A stretch of DNA of 64,000 bases, taken from contig NZ_JAFFZE010000002.1 of assembly GCF_025165815.1 (NCBI RefSeq), positions 1 to 64,000 on the forward strand, written 5' to 3'. Below are positions 49,866-59,212 of this stretch, one piece after another. Under the pieces are notes generated by a model. That model saw only the letters and a list, made by a program, of their open reading frames with translations, had not been told where the DNA came from and made no database searches. The position numbers were made by a program, and so were the translations under genes. This DNA is from Actinophytocola gossypii (GTDB lineage: Bacteria > Actinomycetota > Actinomycetes > Mycobacteriales > Pseudonocardiaceae). Positions within the stretch are counted from its first letter, which is position 1. Every line of letters begins with the position of its first letter.

Positions 49866-52043
49866 TTACGCGCCGCCCGGTTGGGTCACGCCGTTCGCCG
49901 TCAGGGTGTACGGGGCGTACTGCTGCACCGTCTCCGTCGGCTCGTCGTAGGCGACCGTCACGACGACGGTCTTGAAGAGCATGAACGGGATCAGCTGCAG
50001 GGTGCCGAGCCGCAACGACTCCCGGCCGTCGAACTCGGCCTGCAGGCCGATCCGGTTGCGCTCGTCGAAACCGACGATCTTGACGTTCCAGTTGTCGACC
50101 TCGACCGGGTTGATCTCGGTCGGCGAGTCGAACGGCTCCAGGCTCGAACCGTCGCTGAGCACGTCGCCGCCCACGGTGACGTCATCCACCAGGATGCCGC
50201 CCTCGTTGACGCCGCCGTCGCTCACGTACCGCAGACCCACCAGCACGGTCTGCCCCGCGTACGCCGACAGGTCGAACGCATGCGGCTCGAACCCGTCGGT
50301 GGTGCCGTTCAGGCTCGGGCCACCGGGACCCGCGACGGTCTTGTCGCCGGCGACCGCGGTGTAGGTCTCCCCACCGTCGGTCGACACGACGACGTAGCCG
50401 TAGTCGTAACCCAGCTCGGCGCCGTACTTCGCGTCGAAACGCAGCGTCGGGTCGGCCGACGGCACCGCCACCTCGGCCACCGCGGTGGCGTTGATGTTGT
50501 TGCCGTTGCCCGACCACAGCACCGAGTCGCCCGGGCTGTCCGGATCGTCCGACACCGTCGTCCACTCGAGGGGTTGCGCGGGCAGCTGCGCGGCACCCTC
50601 GAACCTCAGCGACCGCAGGTCGTGGCCGCGCAGCTGCGTGCCGTTGGCACGCTGGAGCCGCACGTAGTCCGCGCCGTTCGGCGCGGCGCCCGGGTCGTCG
50701 TAGGACTGCGGGTTGTCCAGGTTCACCGTCGAGCGCAGGCTCGGCGTGGTCACCCTGCTCTTGCGCGTGCCGAGCATGATGCCCCGCCGCTCACCGACGA
50801 CCTTGTCCAGCAACACCATCGACTGGTGGTCGTGCAGCACCTGCCACATGTCCGACACGCCCTCGGCCTCCAGCGCGGCGTCGAGGCTGGCCAGCCCCTG
50901 GTGCTCGCCGTCCTGGTGCAGCCTGGACATGAAGTCCGCGCCGTACCGGTCGTACAGGAACTGCATGATCGAGTACGCGTTGCCGTAGTCCGCGAGCACG
51001 GCGTTCGGGCTGTCCCCGTCACCCCACAGGGTGAGCGAGTTCTCCGGACCGCCGCAGTCCCTCGGGTTCTGGTTGAACGGCGTCTCCACCGTGCCGAAGC
51101 CCTGGAAGCAGTACAGGTGACTGTCGCCGCCCTCGTCGAACACGGTCAACCGGGTGTCGACGTAGCCCACGAGCGTCTGGGCGAAGTCGGACAGGCCCTC
51201 GTTGATCCAGTTCCCCTCGAACGGGTCGGTGTAGTACATCAGCAGGTGCTGCCACTCGTGCGCGAACGTGCCCTCGTACAGGCGCGGCCGGCCCGGGCGG
51301 CTGGTGCACAGGTCGTCCGTGGGCTCGTCCGGGGGAGCGGCCCCCGTGCGGTGCGCCCAGTCGTACGCGTCGATGGTCATCACGTTGCGGTCGAACAGCT
51401 CGTTGAACTGCCCGGAGAAGAAACCGGCGATGTAGGTCGGCGCGGCCGGGAAGTCGTAGTAGTTGTCGTCCCGGACGTTGTCGATGAGCGCGACGGTGTT
51501 GTCGCCGTCGCCGGTGTAGTCGCCGTCGAGCTGCGCGTTGGTCCCGTCGCGATCCGGCGGGGTCGAGAAGGTCGCCGTCTCCTTCGGGTACATGTTGTTG
51601 TCGAACTCGTTGACGAGGTCGGCGACCTGCGCGTCGGTGACCTCGGTGGAGTTCGGGATCTGCCGTCGGCAGTCCCCTTCCGGGAACGCGATGTCGTTCG
51701 CGACCCAGACCTCGATGTGCTCGCCGACGCCCCGCAGCGTGTAGTCCTTGCGGTAGAGCGTGCCGTTGAGGTCGTCCAGGCCCAACCACTGCCGGACGGT
51801 GCCGACCGGAGGCGTCGCCGCGGCCGCGGTGCGGCTCTTGGCGGCCTTCGGCTGGTAGCTCGACGGCGTCTGGACGGGCTCGCCGTCCAGACTGAAGCTC
51901 TTGCGGGTCAGCTCCCTGGTGTCGTCGACCGGCGTCGCCGGCGCGGCCTCCGGGGCGGCGCCCGCGGTGGACGCCGGCAGGACCTGCACCAGGGGAACGA
52001 GCAGCACCGCCACTGCGGCCGAGGCTAATCGGCTTCTTCGCAT
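49866..52043 (-). CDS. secreted zinc metalloprotease (M6/M30-like)
   Basis: A 725-aa exported protease. The signal peptide spans about 1-30, then a propeptide-like region, and the zinc site HEWQH at 262-266 with the downstream third ligand Glu in NWINEGLSDFAQ. The C-terminal half holds a jelly-roll module (SADPTLRFDAKYGAELGYDYGYV...DDVTVGG) similar to those in immune inhibitor A and related peptidases. ATG 52043 has AAGGG upstream; an in-frame start at 52088 would precede the signal sequence. It probably degrades extracellular protein. Confidence 0.8.
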   Translation of the reverse strand: MRRSRLASAAVAVLLVPLVQVLPASTAGAAPEAAPATPVDDTRELTRKSFSLDGEPVQTPSSYQPKAAKSRTAAAATPPVGTVRQWLGLDDLNGTLYRKDYTLRGVGEHIEVWVANDIAFPEGDCRRQIPNSTEVTDAQVADLVNEFDNNMYPKETATFSTPPDRDGTNAQLDGDYTGDGDNTVALIDNVRDDNYYDFPAAPTYIAGFFSGQFNELFDRNVMTIDAYDWAHRTGAAPPDEPTDDLCTSRPGRPRLYEGTFAHEWQHLLMYYTDPFEGNWINEGLSDFAQTLVGYVDTRLTVFDEGGDSHLYCFQGFGTVETPFNQNPRDCGGPENSLTLWGDGDSPNAVLADYGNAYSIMQFLYDRYGADFMSRLHQDGEHQGLASLDAALEAEGVSDMWQVLHDHQSMVLLDKVVGERRGIMLGTRKSRVTTPSLRSTVNLDNPQSYDDPGAAPNGADYVRLQRANGTQLRGHDLRSLRFEGAAQLPAQPLEWTTVSDDPDSPGDSVLWSGNGNNINATAVAEVAVPSADPTLRFDAKYGAELGYDYGYVVVSTDGGETYTAVAGDKTVAGPGGPSLNGTTDGFEPHAFDLSAYAGQTVLVGLRYVSDGGVNEGGILVDDVTVGGDVLSDGSSLEPFDSPTEINPVEVDNWNVKIVGFDERNRIGLQAEFDGRESLRLGTLQLIPFMLFKTVVVTVAYDEPTETVQQYAPYTLTANGVTQPGGA

Positions 52044-52221
52044 TGAATCCCTTTCGCTCCGAGCGCCGCATCGCAGGGAGACGCGCATGCGAGCGCGGGT
52101 CGTGCGTGTTTCCGTACCTGAGAGGTTCGATCCGGGATGTCCTGTCGTTTCACCCCGTGATCACGTGCATCCGTTCGGACGATCGGATCCGACTAAAGTA
52201 GGAAGCCGAGCGGGGTAACGA

Positions 52222-55191
52222 TCAACGCAGCGTGAACGAATCGAGCCGAACCTGGCCGGTGAACACCAGGTACACGTCCCGCCTGCCCCGCACGCCCCGC
52301 ACCCGGGCGGTGGTCGTGGCGTACGCGTAGACGTCGCCAGTGGACTCGACCACCGCGGTGCCGGCCAACTGCCCGGCCGGGTCGTCCAGCCGGACCTCGA
52401 TGCCCGCCGTACCCGGCTCGGCCCTGGCCACCCGCGCGGTGAACGTCTCGGCCCGGTCGAGGTCGCAGTCGGCGAACCGGAGCCAGTCGCCGGCACCCGC
52501 GCCGACGGCGTCCCCGCGTTCCTTCGAGGTGTCGACCAGCTCGACCCCGGCGTAGTCGTCGAAGTCCACGCCCCGGGTGGGCCGGGACAGGTCCCGCGCC
52601 GGAATCGTTTCGCCGTGCACCCGCACCGACTCCCGGCGGCGCACGTCGGCCGACGACGCGCCGACCAGCACGTCGTGCGTGGCCCGCTCGACCACCCACC
52701 GGCCCCTGGTCACGTCCCAGTGCCCGAGGTCGCGCGCCGGGAACGACAGCCGCACGGTCCTGGTCCGCCCCGCGGGCACGTGCACCCGCTCGAACGCCCG
52801 CAGCCGGCGCCTCGGCTGCGGGTTCCTCGACTCGCGCTGGCGGGTGTAGACCTGCACGACCTCGTCGCCGTCGACCCCGCTCGTGTTCGTGACCTCGACC
52901 GTGACCCGGACCGTCCCGTGCGGGCCGACGTGTTCGGTCACCCTCGGCCGGCCGTAGTCGAACGTGCTGTAGGACAGGCCGTGACCGAACGGGTAGAGCG
53001 GGTCGCCGTCGAAGTACAGGTAGGTCCGCCTGGCCTTGATGATGTCGTAGTCGAGGATGCTCGGCAGGTCGTCGTCGGACCGGTACCAGGTCTGGGTGAG
53101 CCGCCCGGCCGGGTTGACGTCGCCGAACAGCACGTCGGCGATCGCGTTGCCGGTCTCCTGGCCCGCGTGGCTGGTCCACAGGATCGCCGGCACGTGCTCC
53201 TGCTCCCAGGTCAGCGTGGTCGGGTAGCTGTTCTCCACCACCACGACCGTGTTCGGGTTCGCCGCGTGCACCGCCCGGACCAGCGCGGACTGGCTCTCCG
53301 CGAGCGCCATCGTGGTGCGGTCGTGGTCCTCGCGGCCGTTGATGAACGGCATGCTCCCGACCACCACCACCGCGGCGTCGGCGTCGCTCGCGGCGGCCAC
53401 CGCGCCGTCCACGCCGCTGCTGACCGTCTCCACCACGAACCGCGCGGCGCCGGCCGCGTCGGGGGAGCCGAGGACGAGCGTGCCGTCGGCGGCGACGGTC
53501 AGGTAGTTGTTCGGGCCCTCCCAGTCGTTCACCGTCTCGTAGCCGACGTACTTCACCACGACCGCGGCACCGACGTCCTCGAACGTGAACTGCTGGTGCA
53601 CGAACCAGTCCCTCGGCTGCGGCGCCCGGTTCACGAACCCGCTGGTGGCGCCGAACCCGTCGCGTTCTACGTACCTGCCGTTGGCGGCACTGCGCAGCGT
53701 CACCACGCCCTGGCCCCAGCCGAACACGTCGAACCACTCGGTGGTCCCGGCCGACGCCCCGGTCACCGCCAGCGGCGCGCCCTCCCCGACGCCGGCGGTC
53801 ACGTACCGCCCGGTGTCGACCGACCGGAGCGCGACCCGGTCCACCGCCTCGCCACCGGTCACCGTGCCGTGCTCGCCCAGCCGGGCCGCGATCCCGGCCC
53901 GCGGCGTGACCCGGTACGGCATCCCGCCGGAGTACCAGTCGGTGTAGAGCGTGTCCGCGAGCGGGCCCACCACCGCGACCCGTCCGTGCGCGGGCAGCGG
54001 CAGCACCCCGTCGTTCTTCAGCAGCACCGCCGCCGCCCCCGCGGCCCGGCGCGCGAGCCGCCGGTGTGCCGGGCTGTCCACCGCGTCCATCGTGATCCCC
54101 GCGTACGGGCCGCCGTCCGGGTCGAACTCGCCGAGCCGGAACCGGATCGACAGGATGCGGCGCACCGCCCGGTCCACGTCGGACTCGGCGAGCAGGCCGG
54201 CGGCGAGCGCGGCGCGCACCGACGCGGTCGTCGGCCCGGCGTCGGTGTTGTCGACGGTGAAGCTGTCCAGCCCGGCCTTGAGCGTGGCCGCGTTGCCCTC
54301 GGTGAGCGTGGGGTAGTAGGCCTGCGAGCCGATCAGGTTGTTGGGTCCGCCCGCGTCGGTCACGTTCATCAGCGTCTGGTCGGTCCACGAGCGGACCACG
54401 TCGTCGTGGTCGGCGTGCGCGGTCATCGGGCGGCCGTTGACCAGGTTGTAGGCCGCCATCACCCCGGTCGCCGCGTCGCTCGCGATCGCCGGGCGGAACG
54501 CCAGCTCGTCGTACTCGTGCTTCACGCGCGGCCGCAGGTTCGACGAGGTGCGGTCGCGGCGGATCTCGTTGTTGTTGGCCAGGTAGTGCTTCAGCGTGGG
54601 CGCGGTCCGCAGGTGGTGCGGGTGGTCGCCGCGCATCCCGCGCGCGTACGCGGTGGAGATCACGCCCGTGAGGTGCGGGTCCTCGGCGTAGCCTTCCTCG
54701 TTGCGGCCCCACCTCGGGTCGCGCAGCAGGTTCACCACCGGCGCCCACAGGTTCAGCCCCCACACGTCCGGGTTCGCCGAGTGGTAGCCCCTTGCCTCGA
54801 CGCCCACCGCGGTGCCGACCTCGCGGATCAGCTCCCGGTCCCACGTCGACCCGAGCCCGACCGCCTGCGGGAACACGGTCGCCGTCGCGGTCCGCACGGC
54901 GCCCGGTTCCGGTGTGGAGTGGATGTCGGTGGACCAGGCGAGGCCGTGCAGGGCCTCGGTGCCGGTCTTGAACCGGCCGATGCCGAGCCGGGGGACCGGC
55001 GGCTGGTACTGGTGCAGCAGGGACACCTTCTCGTCCAGGGTGAGCCGGCCGAGCAGGTCGTCGATCCGCCGCTCCAGCGGCAACCGCGGGTCGCGGAACC
55101 GGTGCCGGGTGGCGGTGGCGATGCCGGGGGCGGCGCTGATCGCGGTGACCGCGCCGGCGGCGGTGAGGAACACGCGTCTGCTGATCGACAT
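52222..55191 (-). CDS. Tat-exported GH3 beta-glycosidase with fascin-like insert and CBM6
   Basis: A 989-aa secreted beta-glucosidase or beta-xylosidase. A Tat motif SRRVFLT lies at 4-10. The GH3 TIM barrel (about 40-310) has KHYLANNNE and the nucleophile Asp near 279 in NVTDAGG; the alpha/beta sandwich follows. Between sandwich halves is a beta-trefoil, fascin-like segment (about 455-590: VALRSVDTGRYVTA, VTLRSAANGRYVERD) in place of a PA14 domain. An FnIII-like domain and a C-terminal CBM6 (about 860-989) complete it. GAGGAG precedes the ATG. It lies 14 bp after the alpha-xylosidase gene and likely removes beta-linked residues from xyloglucan fragments outside the cell. Confidence 0.85.
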   Translation of the reverse strand: MSISRRVFLTAAGAVTAISAAPGIATATRHRFRDPRLPLERRIDDLLGRLTLDEKVSLLHQYQPPVPRLGIGRFKTGTEALHGLAWSTDIHSTPEPGAVRTATATVFPQAVGLGSTWDRELIREVGTAVGVEARGYHSANPDVWGLNLWAPVVNLLRDPRWGRNEEGYAEDPHLTGVISTAYARGMRGDHPHHLRTAPTLKHYLANNNEIRRDRTSSNLRPRVKHEYDELAFRPAIASDAATGVMAAYNLVNGRPMTAHADHDDVVRSWTDQTLMNVTDAGGPNNLIGSQAYYPTLTEGNAATLKAGLDSFTVDNTDAGPTTASVRAALAAGLLAESDVDRAVRRILSIRFRLGEFDPDGGPYAGITMDAVDSPAHRRLARRAAGAAAVLLKNDGVLPLPAHGRVAVVGPLADTLYTDWYSGGMPYRVTPRAGIAARLGEHGTVTGGEAVDRVALRSVDTGRYVTAGVGEGAPLAVTGASAGTTEWFDVFGWGQGVVTLRSAANGRYVERDGFGATSGFVNRAPQPRDWFVHQQFTFEDVGAAVVVKYVGYETVNDWEGPNNYLTVAADGTLVLGSPDAAGAARFVVETVSSGVDGAVAAASDADAAVVVVGSMPFINGREDHDRTTMALAESQSALVRAVHAANPNTVVVVENSYPTTLTWEQEHVPAILWTSHAGQETGNAIADVLFGDVNPAGRLTQTWYRSDDDLPSILDYDIIKARRTYLYFDGDPLYPFGHGLSYSTFDYGRPRVTEHVGPHGTVRVTVEVTNTSGVDGDEVVQVYTRQRESRNPQPRRRLRAFERVHVPAGRTRTVRLSFPARDLGHWDVTRGRWVVERATHDVLVGASSADVRRRESVRVHGETIPARDLSRPTRGVDFDDYAGVELVDTSKERGDAVGAGAGDWLRFADCDLDRAETFTARVARAEPGTAGIEVRLDDPAGQLAGTAVVESTGDVYAYATTTARVRGVRGRRDVYLVFTGQVRLDSFTLR

Positions 55192-55205
55192 GAGGGGACT
55201 CCTCG

Positions 55206-57464
55206 TCAGGCGGGGACGGTGATGGACGATCCGGTGGCGTCCACGGGCTGGGCGCCGTTCAGCTGGACCCGCCAGCGCGCGGGCGGGTGGTCGACCTCGA
55301 CGCGGACGGTGTCGCCGCGCCGGGTGGTGGTGAACACGCAGGCGACCTCGCCGGCCACGGTCGGGATCACCGTGGTGACCGTGTCGCCGTCCACCGGCTC
55401 GAAGATCCGCAGCGTGACGCCGTCGGCGTAGTCGTACTCCGGCCGGTCGTCGACCGCGCCGACCGGGACCACCGAGCCGGGCCGCGCGAGCAGCGGCACG
55501 CTGTCGAACCCGTGCCGCTCCCGCACCCACCGCGGCCCGGTGACCCGCTCGCCGGTCAGCACGTGTGTCCAGACGCCGTCGGGCACGTAGAACTCCACCG
55601 TGCCGTCCGCGGTGAACACCGGCGCCACCAGCAGGTCGCCGCCGAGCAGGTACTGCCGGTCCAGGTACGTGCAGGCCGGGTCGTCCGGGAACTCGACGAC
55701 CATCGCGCGCAACGTCGGCACCCCGTCCAGGTGCGCGACCCGCGCCGCCTGGTACAGGTACGGCATCAGCGACGCCTTGAGCTTCGTGAACCGCCGCAGC
55801 ACGTCCACGGACTCCTCGTCGAACGCCCACGGCACCCGGTAGGAGTGGTTGCCGTGCAGCCGGCTGTGCGAGGACAGCAGCCCGAACGGGATCCACCGCT
55901 TGAACAGCGCCGGGTCCGGGGTGCCCTCGAACCCGCCGATGTCGTGGCTCCAGAACCCGAACCCGGACATCGCCAGCGACAGCCCGCCGCGCAGCGTCTC
56001 GGCCATCGACGGGAACGTGGACAGGTTGTCCCCGCCCCAGTGCACCGGGAACCGCTGGCTGCCCACGGTCGCCGAGCGGGCGAACACCACCGCGTCCCGT
56101 TCGCCGCGCCGCTTGCGCAGCAGGTCGAACACCGTGCGGTTGTAGAGGAACGTGTAGTAGTTGTGCATCAGCTCCGGGTCCGAGCCGTCGAAGTAGGCCA
56201 CGTCGGTCGGGATCCGCTCGCCGAAGTCGGACTTGAAGCAGTCCACCCCCAGGTCGAGCAGCGCGTCCAGCTTCGCCGCGTACCACTCCCTGGCCTCCGG
56301 GTTGGTGAAGTCGACGATCCCCATCCCCGGTTGCCAGCGGTCCCACTGCCACACGTCCCCGTTGGGCCGGCGCAGCAGGTACCCGCGCGCCATCCCCTCG
56401 GCGAACAGCGGCGACCGCTGCGCGATGTACGGGTTGATCCACACGCACACCCGCAGCCCGCGGGCCTTGAGCCGGGCGAGCATCCCGCGCGGGTCGGGGA
56501 ACACCCGAGGATCCCACTCGAAGTCGCACCAGCTGATCTCCCGCATCCAGAAGCAGTCGAAGTGGAACACCGACAGCGGCAGGTCCCGCTCGGCCATGCC
56601 CTCCACGAACGAGGTCACGGTCCGCTCGTCGTAGTCGGTGTTCCACGACGTCGACAGCCACAGGCCGAACGACCACGCCGGCGGCAGCGCGGGCCGCCCG
56701 GTCAGCGCGGTGTACCTGGCCAGGATCTCCTTCGGCGACGGCCCGTGGATCAGGAAGTACCGCATCGACTGCGCCCGCACCGAGAACTGCACCCTGGACA
56801 CGTCCTCCGAGCCGACCTCGTACGACACCAGCCCCGGATGATCGACGAACACCCCGTAGCCGGCGTTGGTCAGGAAGAACGGCACGTTCTTGTACGCCTG
56901 CTCGCTGCTCGAGCCGCCGTCGGCGTTCCAGACGTCGACCACCTGGCCGTTGCGGACCAGCGGGCCGAACCGCTCGCCCAGCCCGTACACCGCGTCCCCG
57001 ACGCCGAGCGCGAGCCGCTCACGCAGGAAGTGACCGTCCGGAGTGGACATGATGGCCATGTCCTCCGGCCCGCTCGTGGTCAGCACCCGGCCGTCCGCGA
57101 CGAACTCCACCCGCCACGGCCGTCCGCGCGCGACCCGCACCGACAGCGCACCCGACGTCAGTACCGCGACGTCCTCGTCGACCGACACCGTCCCGCCGCC
57201 GTTCTCCTCGGCGACCTCGAACCGCGGCCCGGGGTTCGCCGCACCGGCGAAGTGCGTGAGCCGCACCCCGATCACGCCCGGCATCGGTGCGGTCAGGTCC
57301 ACGGTGAGCACCGGACCGCGTTGCAGGTCGACCCGTTCGTGGATCGGGAAGGTCGGCGCGAGGACCCGCAGGCCCTCCGCGGTCGCGGCGGCGTCCAGTA
57401 CCTCGGCCGGATAGGCCGGGACGACGCCCTCGCGCATCAGCCAGTGACCGTCGGTGAACTTCAT
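55206..57464 (-). CDS. yicI: GH31 alpha-xylosidase (YicI-type)
   Basis: A 752-aa intracellular enzyme releasing alpha-xylose from xyloglucan oligosaccharides or isoprimeverose. The nucleophile is the Asp near residue 411 in CFKSDFGERIPTD, nearly identical to E. coli YicI, and the acid/base Asp is in HWGGDN. Length and the N-terminal galactose-mutarotase-like domain fit the family, and there is no signal peptide. The ATG overlaps the permease stop (ATGA). Confidence 0.92.
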   Translation of the reverse strand: MKFTDGHWLMREGVVPAYPAEVLDAAATAEGLRVLAPTFPIHERVDLQRGPVLTVDLTAPMPGVIGVRLTHFAGAANPGPRFEVAEENGGGTVSVDEDVAVLTSGALSVRVARGRPWRVEFVADGRVLTTSGPEDMAIMSTPDGHFLRERLALGVGDAVYGLGERFGPLVRNGQVVDVWNADGGSSSEQAYKNVPFFLTNAGYGVFVDHPGLVSYEVGSEDVSRVQFSVRAQSMRYFLIHGPSPKEILARYTALTGRPALPPAWSFGLWLSTSWNTDYDERTVTSFVEGMAERDLPLSVFHFDCFWMREISWCDFEWDPRVFPDPRGMLARLKARGLRVCVWINPYIAQRSPLFAEGMARGYLLRRPNGDVWQWDRWQPGMGIVDFTNPEAREWYAAKLDALLDLGVDCFKSDFGERIPTDVAYFDGSDPELMHNYYTFLYNRTVFDLLRKRRGERDAVVFARSATVGSQRFPVHWGGDNLSTFPSMAETLRGGLSLAMSGFGFWSHDIGGFEGTPDPALFKRWIPFGLLSSHSRLHGNHSYRVPWAFDEESVDVLRRFTKLKASLMPYLYQAARVAHLDGVPTLRAMVVEFPDDPACTYLDRQYLLGGDLLVAPVFTADGTVEFYVPDGVWTHVLTGERVTGPRWVRERHGFDSVPLLARPGSVVPVGAVDDRPEYDYADGVTLRIFEPVDGDTVTTVIPTVAGEVACVFTTTRRGDTVRVEVDHPPARWRVQLNGAQPVDATGSSITVPA

Positions 57465-58279
57465 CTGATCGCTCCCACCGCGATGCCCCGGGTCAGTGTC
57501 CGTTGGAAGATCAGGAAGAACACCACCGCCGGCAGGATGCCGAGCAGCGCCGACGCGCTCTGCGCGGTGGCGTCCATCAACCGCTGGCCCTGGAGCACGC
57601 CGAGCGCGACCGGGACCGTCTGGTTGTCGTTGGAGATCAGCATGATCATCGGGATGAAGAACTCGTTCCACGTCCAGATGAAGAAGAAGACCAGCAGCAC
57701 CGACAGCGTCGGCCAGCTGATCGGCACCACCACCCGCCACAGCACCTGCCACCGGCTCGCGCCGTCGATCCGCGCCGCCTCCAGGATCTCGCGCGGGAAC
57801 GTGGCGAGCACCGAGGCCAGCAGGTAGGTCCCGAACGCGCTCTGGACCGCGGTGAAGATGATGATCACCGCGAGCTTCGTGTCGTACAGGCCGACCTCCT
57901 TGGCCAGGTAGTACAACGGGTAGACCAGCACCTCCTGCGGCATCAGGTTCGCCAGCAGGAACACCGCGACGATCCACAGCCGCCCCCGGATCCGCCCGAT
58001 GCCGAGCGCGTAGGCGGTCACGATCGACACCCCGACCGCGAGCACGGCCACCGAGCCGGCGATGACCGTGCTGTTCGCGAGCTTGAGCCCGAAGTCCACC
58101 CGGTTCCAGAAGTCCACGATCCCTTGCAGGTGCAGGCTTTCCGGCAGCCCCAGCGGCCCGTTCGCGGCGTAGTCGGCCGGCGACTTCACCGCGTTCAGCG
58201 CCACCAGCAGGAACGGGAACAGCGTCACCAGCGCGAGCACCACCAGCAGGGCCAGCACCAGGTTCCGGCGCAGGGTCAC
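57461..58279 (-). CDS. sugar ABC transporter permease (MalG-type)
   Basis: A 272-aa six-helix carbohydrate uptake permease with the EAA loop EILEAARIDGASRWQVLWRVVVP. AGGAGGG precedes the GTG, which overlaps the stop of the MalF-type permease (GTGA). It works with the upstream permease and binding protein to import oligosaccharides for the alpha-xylosidase. Confidence 0.9.
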   Translation of the reverse strand: MTLRRNLVLALLVVLALVTLFPFLLVALNAVKSPADYAANGPLGLPESLHLQGIVDFWNRVDFGLKLANSTVIAGSVAVLAVGVSIVTAYALGIGRIRGRLWIVAVFLLANLMPQEVLVYPLYYLAKEVGLYDTKLAVIIIFTAVQSAFGTYLLASVLATFPREILEAARIDGASRWQVLWRVVVPISWPTLSVLLVFFFIWTWNEFFIPMIMLISNDNQTVPVALGVLQGQRLMDATAQSASALLGILPAVVFFLIFQRTLTRGIAVGAIR

Positions 58280-59211
58280 GGTTCCCTCCTGCTCTGGGCG
58301 CGCAGGAACAGGAACGTGAGGCCCACGATGATCGCGGTCAGCACCGTCGCGATGGCCGCGCCGTAGCCCACGTTGGCCTTCTCGAAGAAGTTCTGGAACG
58401 AGAAGTACGACGGCGTGTTCGTCGACCCACCTGGCCCGCCCCTGGTCAGCACGAAGATCTTGTCGAACGACTTCAGCGCGGCGATCGTGCACGTCAGCAG
58501 CACCACGAACACCTCGGGCCGGATCTGCGGCACGGTCACCGACCACAGCCGCTGCCACCACGACGCCCCGTCCAGCTCGGCCGCCTCGTACAGCTCCGGG
58601 TCGACCCGCTGCAGGCCGGCCATGAAGATCACCAGCGGGTAGCCGAGCTGGATCCACACCAGCACCGCCATCACCGACAGCAGCGCGGTGTTCTCGTCGC
58701 CGAGCCAGTTCTGCGTCCACGAGTCCAACCCGAGGAACCGCAGCAGCGCGTTCGCCGAGCCGTACTCGGGATGCAGGATCCACCCCCACACCACTCCCGC
58801 CACCACCGCGGGCAGCACCTGCGGCAGGTAGAACGCCGCGCGCAGTGTGCTGGTCGTGCGTGGATGCCGCTTGGACACCACGTCGAACAGCGCGGTGGCG
58901 AGCAGCAGCCCGAGGAACGTCGGGACGACCGCCATGGCCACGATCAGCGCCAGGTTGTTGCGGAACGAGATCCAGAACGTCTCGTCGGCGAACAGCGTCC
59001 GGTACTGCTCCAGCCCGACCCAGTCCGGCGACCCGACGCCCTGCCACTCGGTGAAGCTGATCGCGACGTTCATCCCCAGCGGGATCGCGATCACCACCAC
59101 GAACAGCAGCACCCCGGGGATCAGGTACGGCAGGTACCCGCGGTCCCGTCGCCGCGCCCGGCCCGGTGGCGCGGCCGGTGGCCTCGGCGGCGCCTTCGTC
59201 AGCAACGCCAT
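58276..59211 (-). CDS. sugar ABC transporter permease (MalF-type)
   Basis: A 311-aa permease with a Pro/Arg-rich N-terminus, six helices and the EAA loop ELYEAAELDGASWWQRLWSVTVP. It starts just beyond the binding-protein stop (gap of 1 bp). No ATPase gene is present nearby, so the transporter presumably uses a shared MsiK-type ATPase, as many actinomycete sugar importers do. Confidence 0.9.
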   Translation of the reverse strand: MALLTKAPPRPPAAPPGRARRRDRGYLPYLIPGVLLFVVVIAIPLGMNVAISFTEWQGVGSPDWVGLEQYRTLFADETFWISFRNNLALIVAMAVVPTFLGLLLATALFDVVSKRHPRTTSTLRAAFYLPQVLPAVVAGVVWGWILHPEYGSANALLRFLGLDSWTQNWLGDENTALLSVMAVLVWIQLGYPLVIFMAGLQRVDPELYEAAELDGASWWQRLWSVTVPQIRPEVFVVLLTCTIAALKSFDKIFVLTRGGPGGSTNTPSYFSFQNFFEKANVGYGAAIATVLTAIIVGLTFLFLRAQSRREP

Positions 59212-59212
59212 C

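Noticed and set aside
52085-52160. A CTCTCAGGTACGG stretch on the minus strand upstream of the zinc protease, reminiscent of the conserved 3' core of glycine or ydaO-type riboswitches
   Set aside because: The partner GGAGAG helix and the remaining conserved core are not found nearby, so a riboswitch call is not supported.
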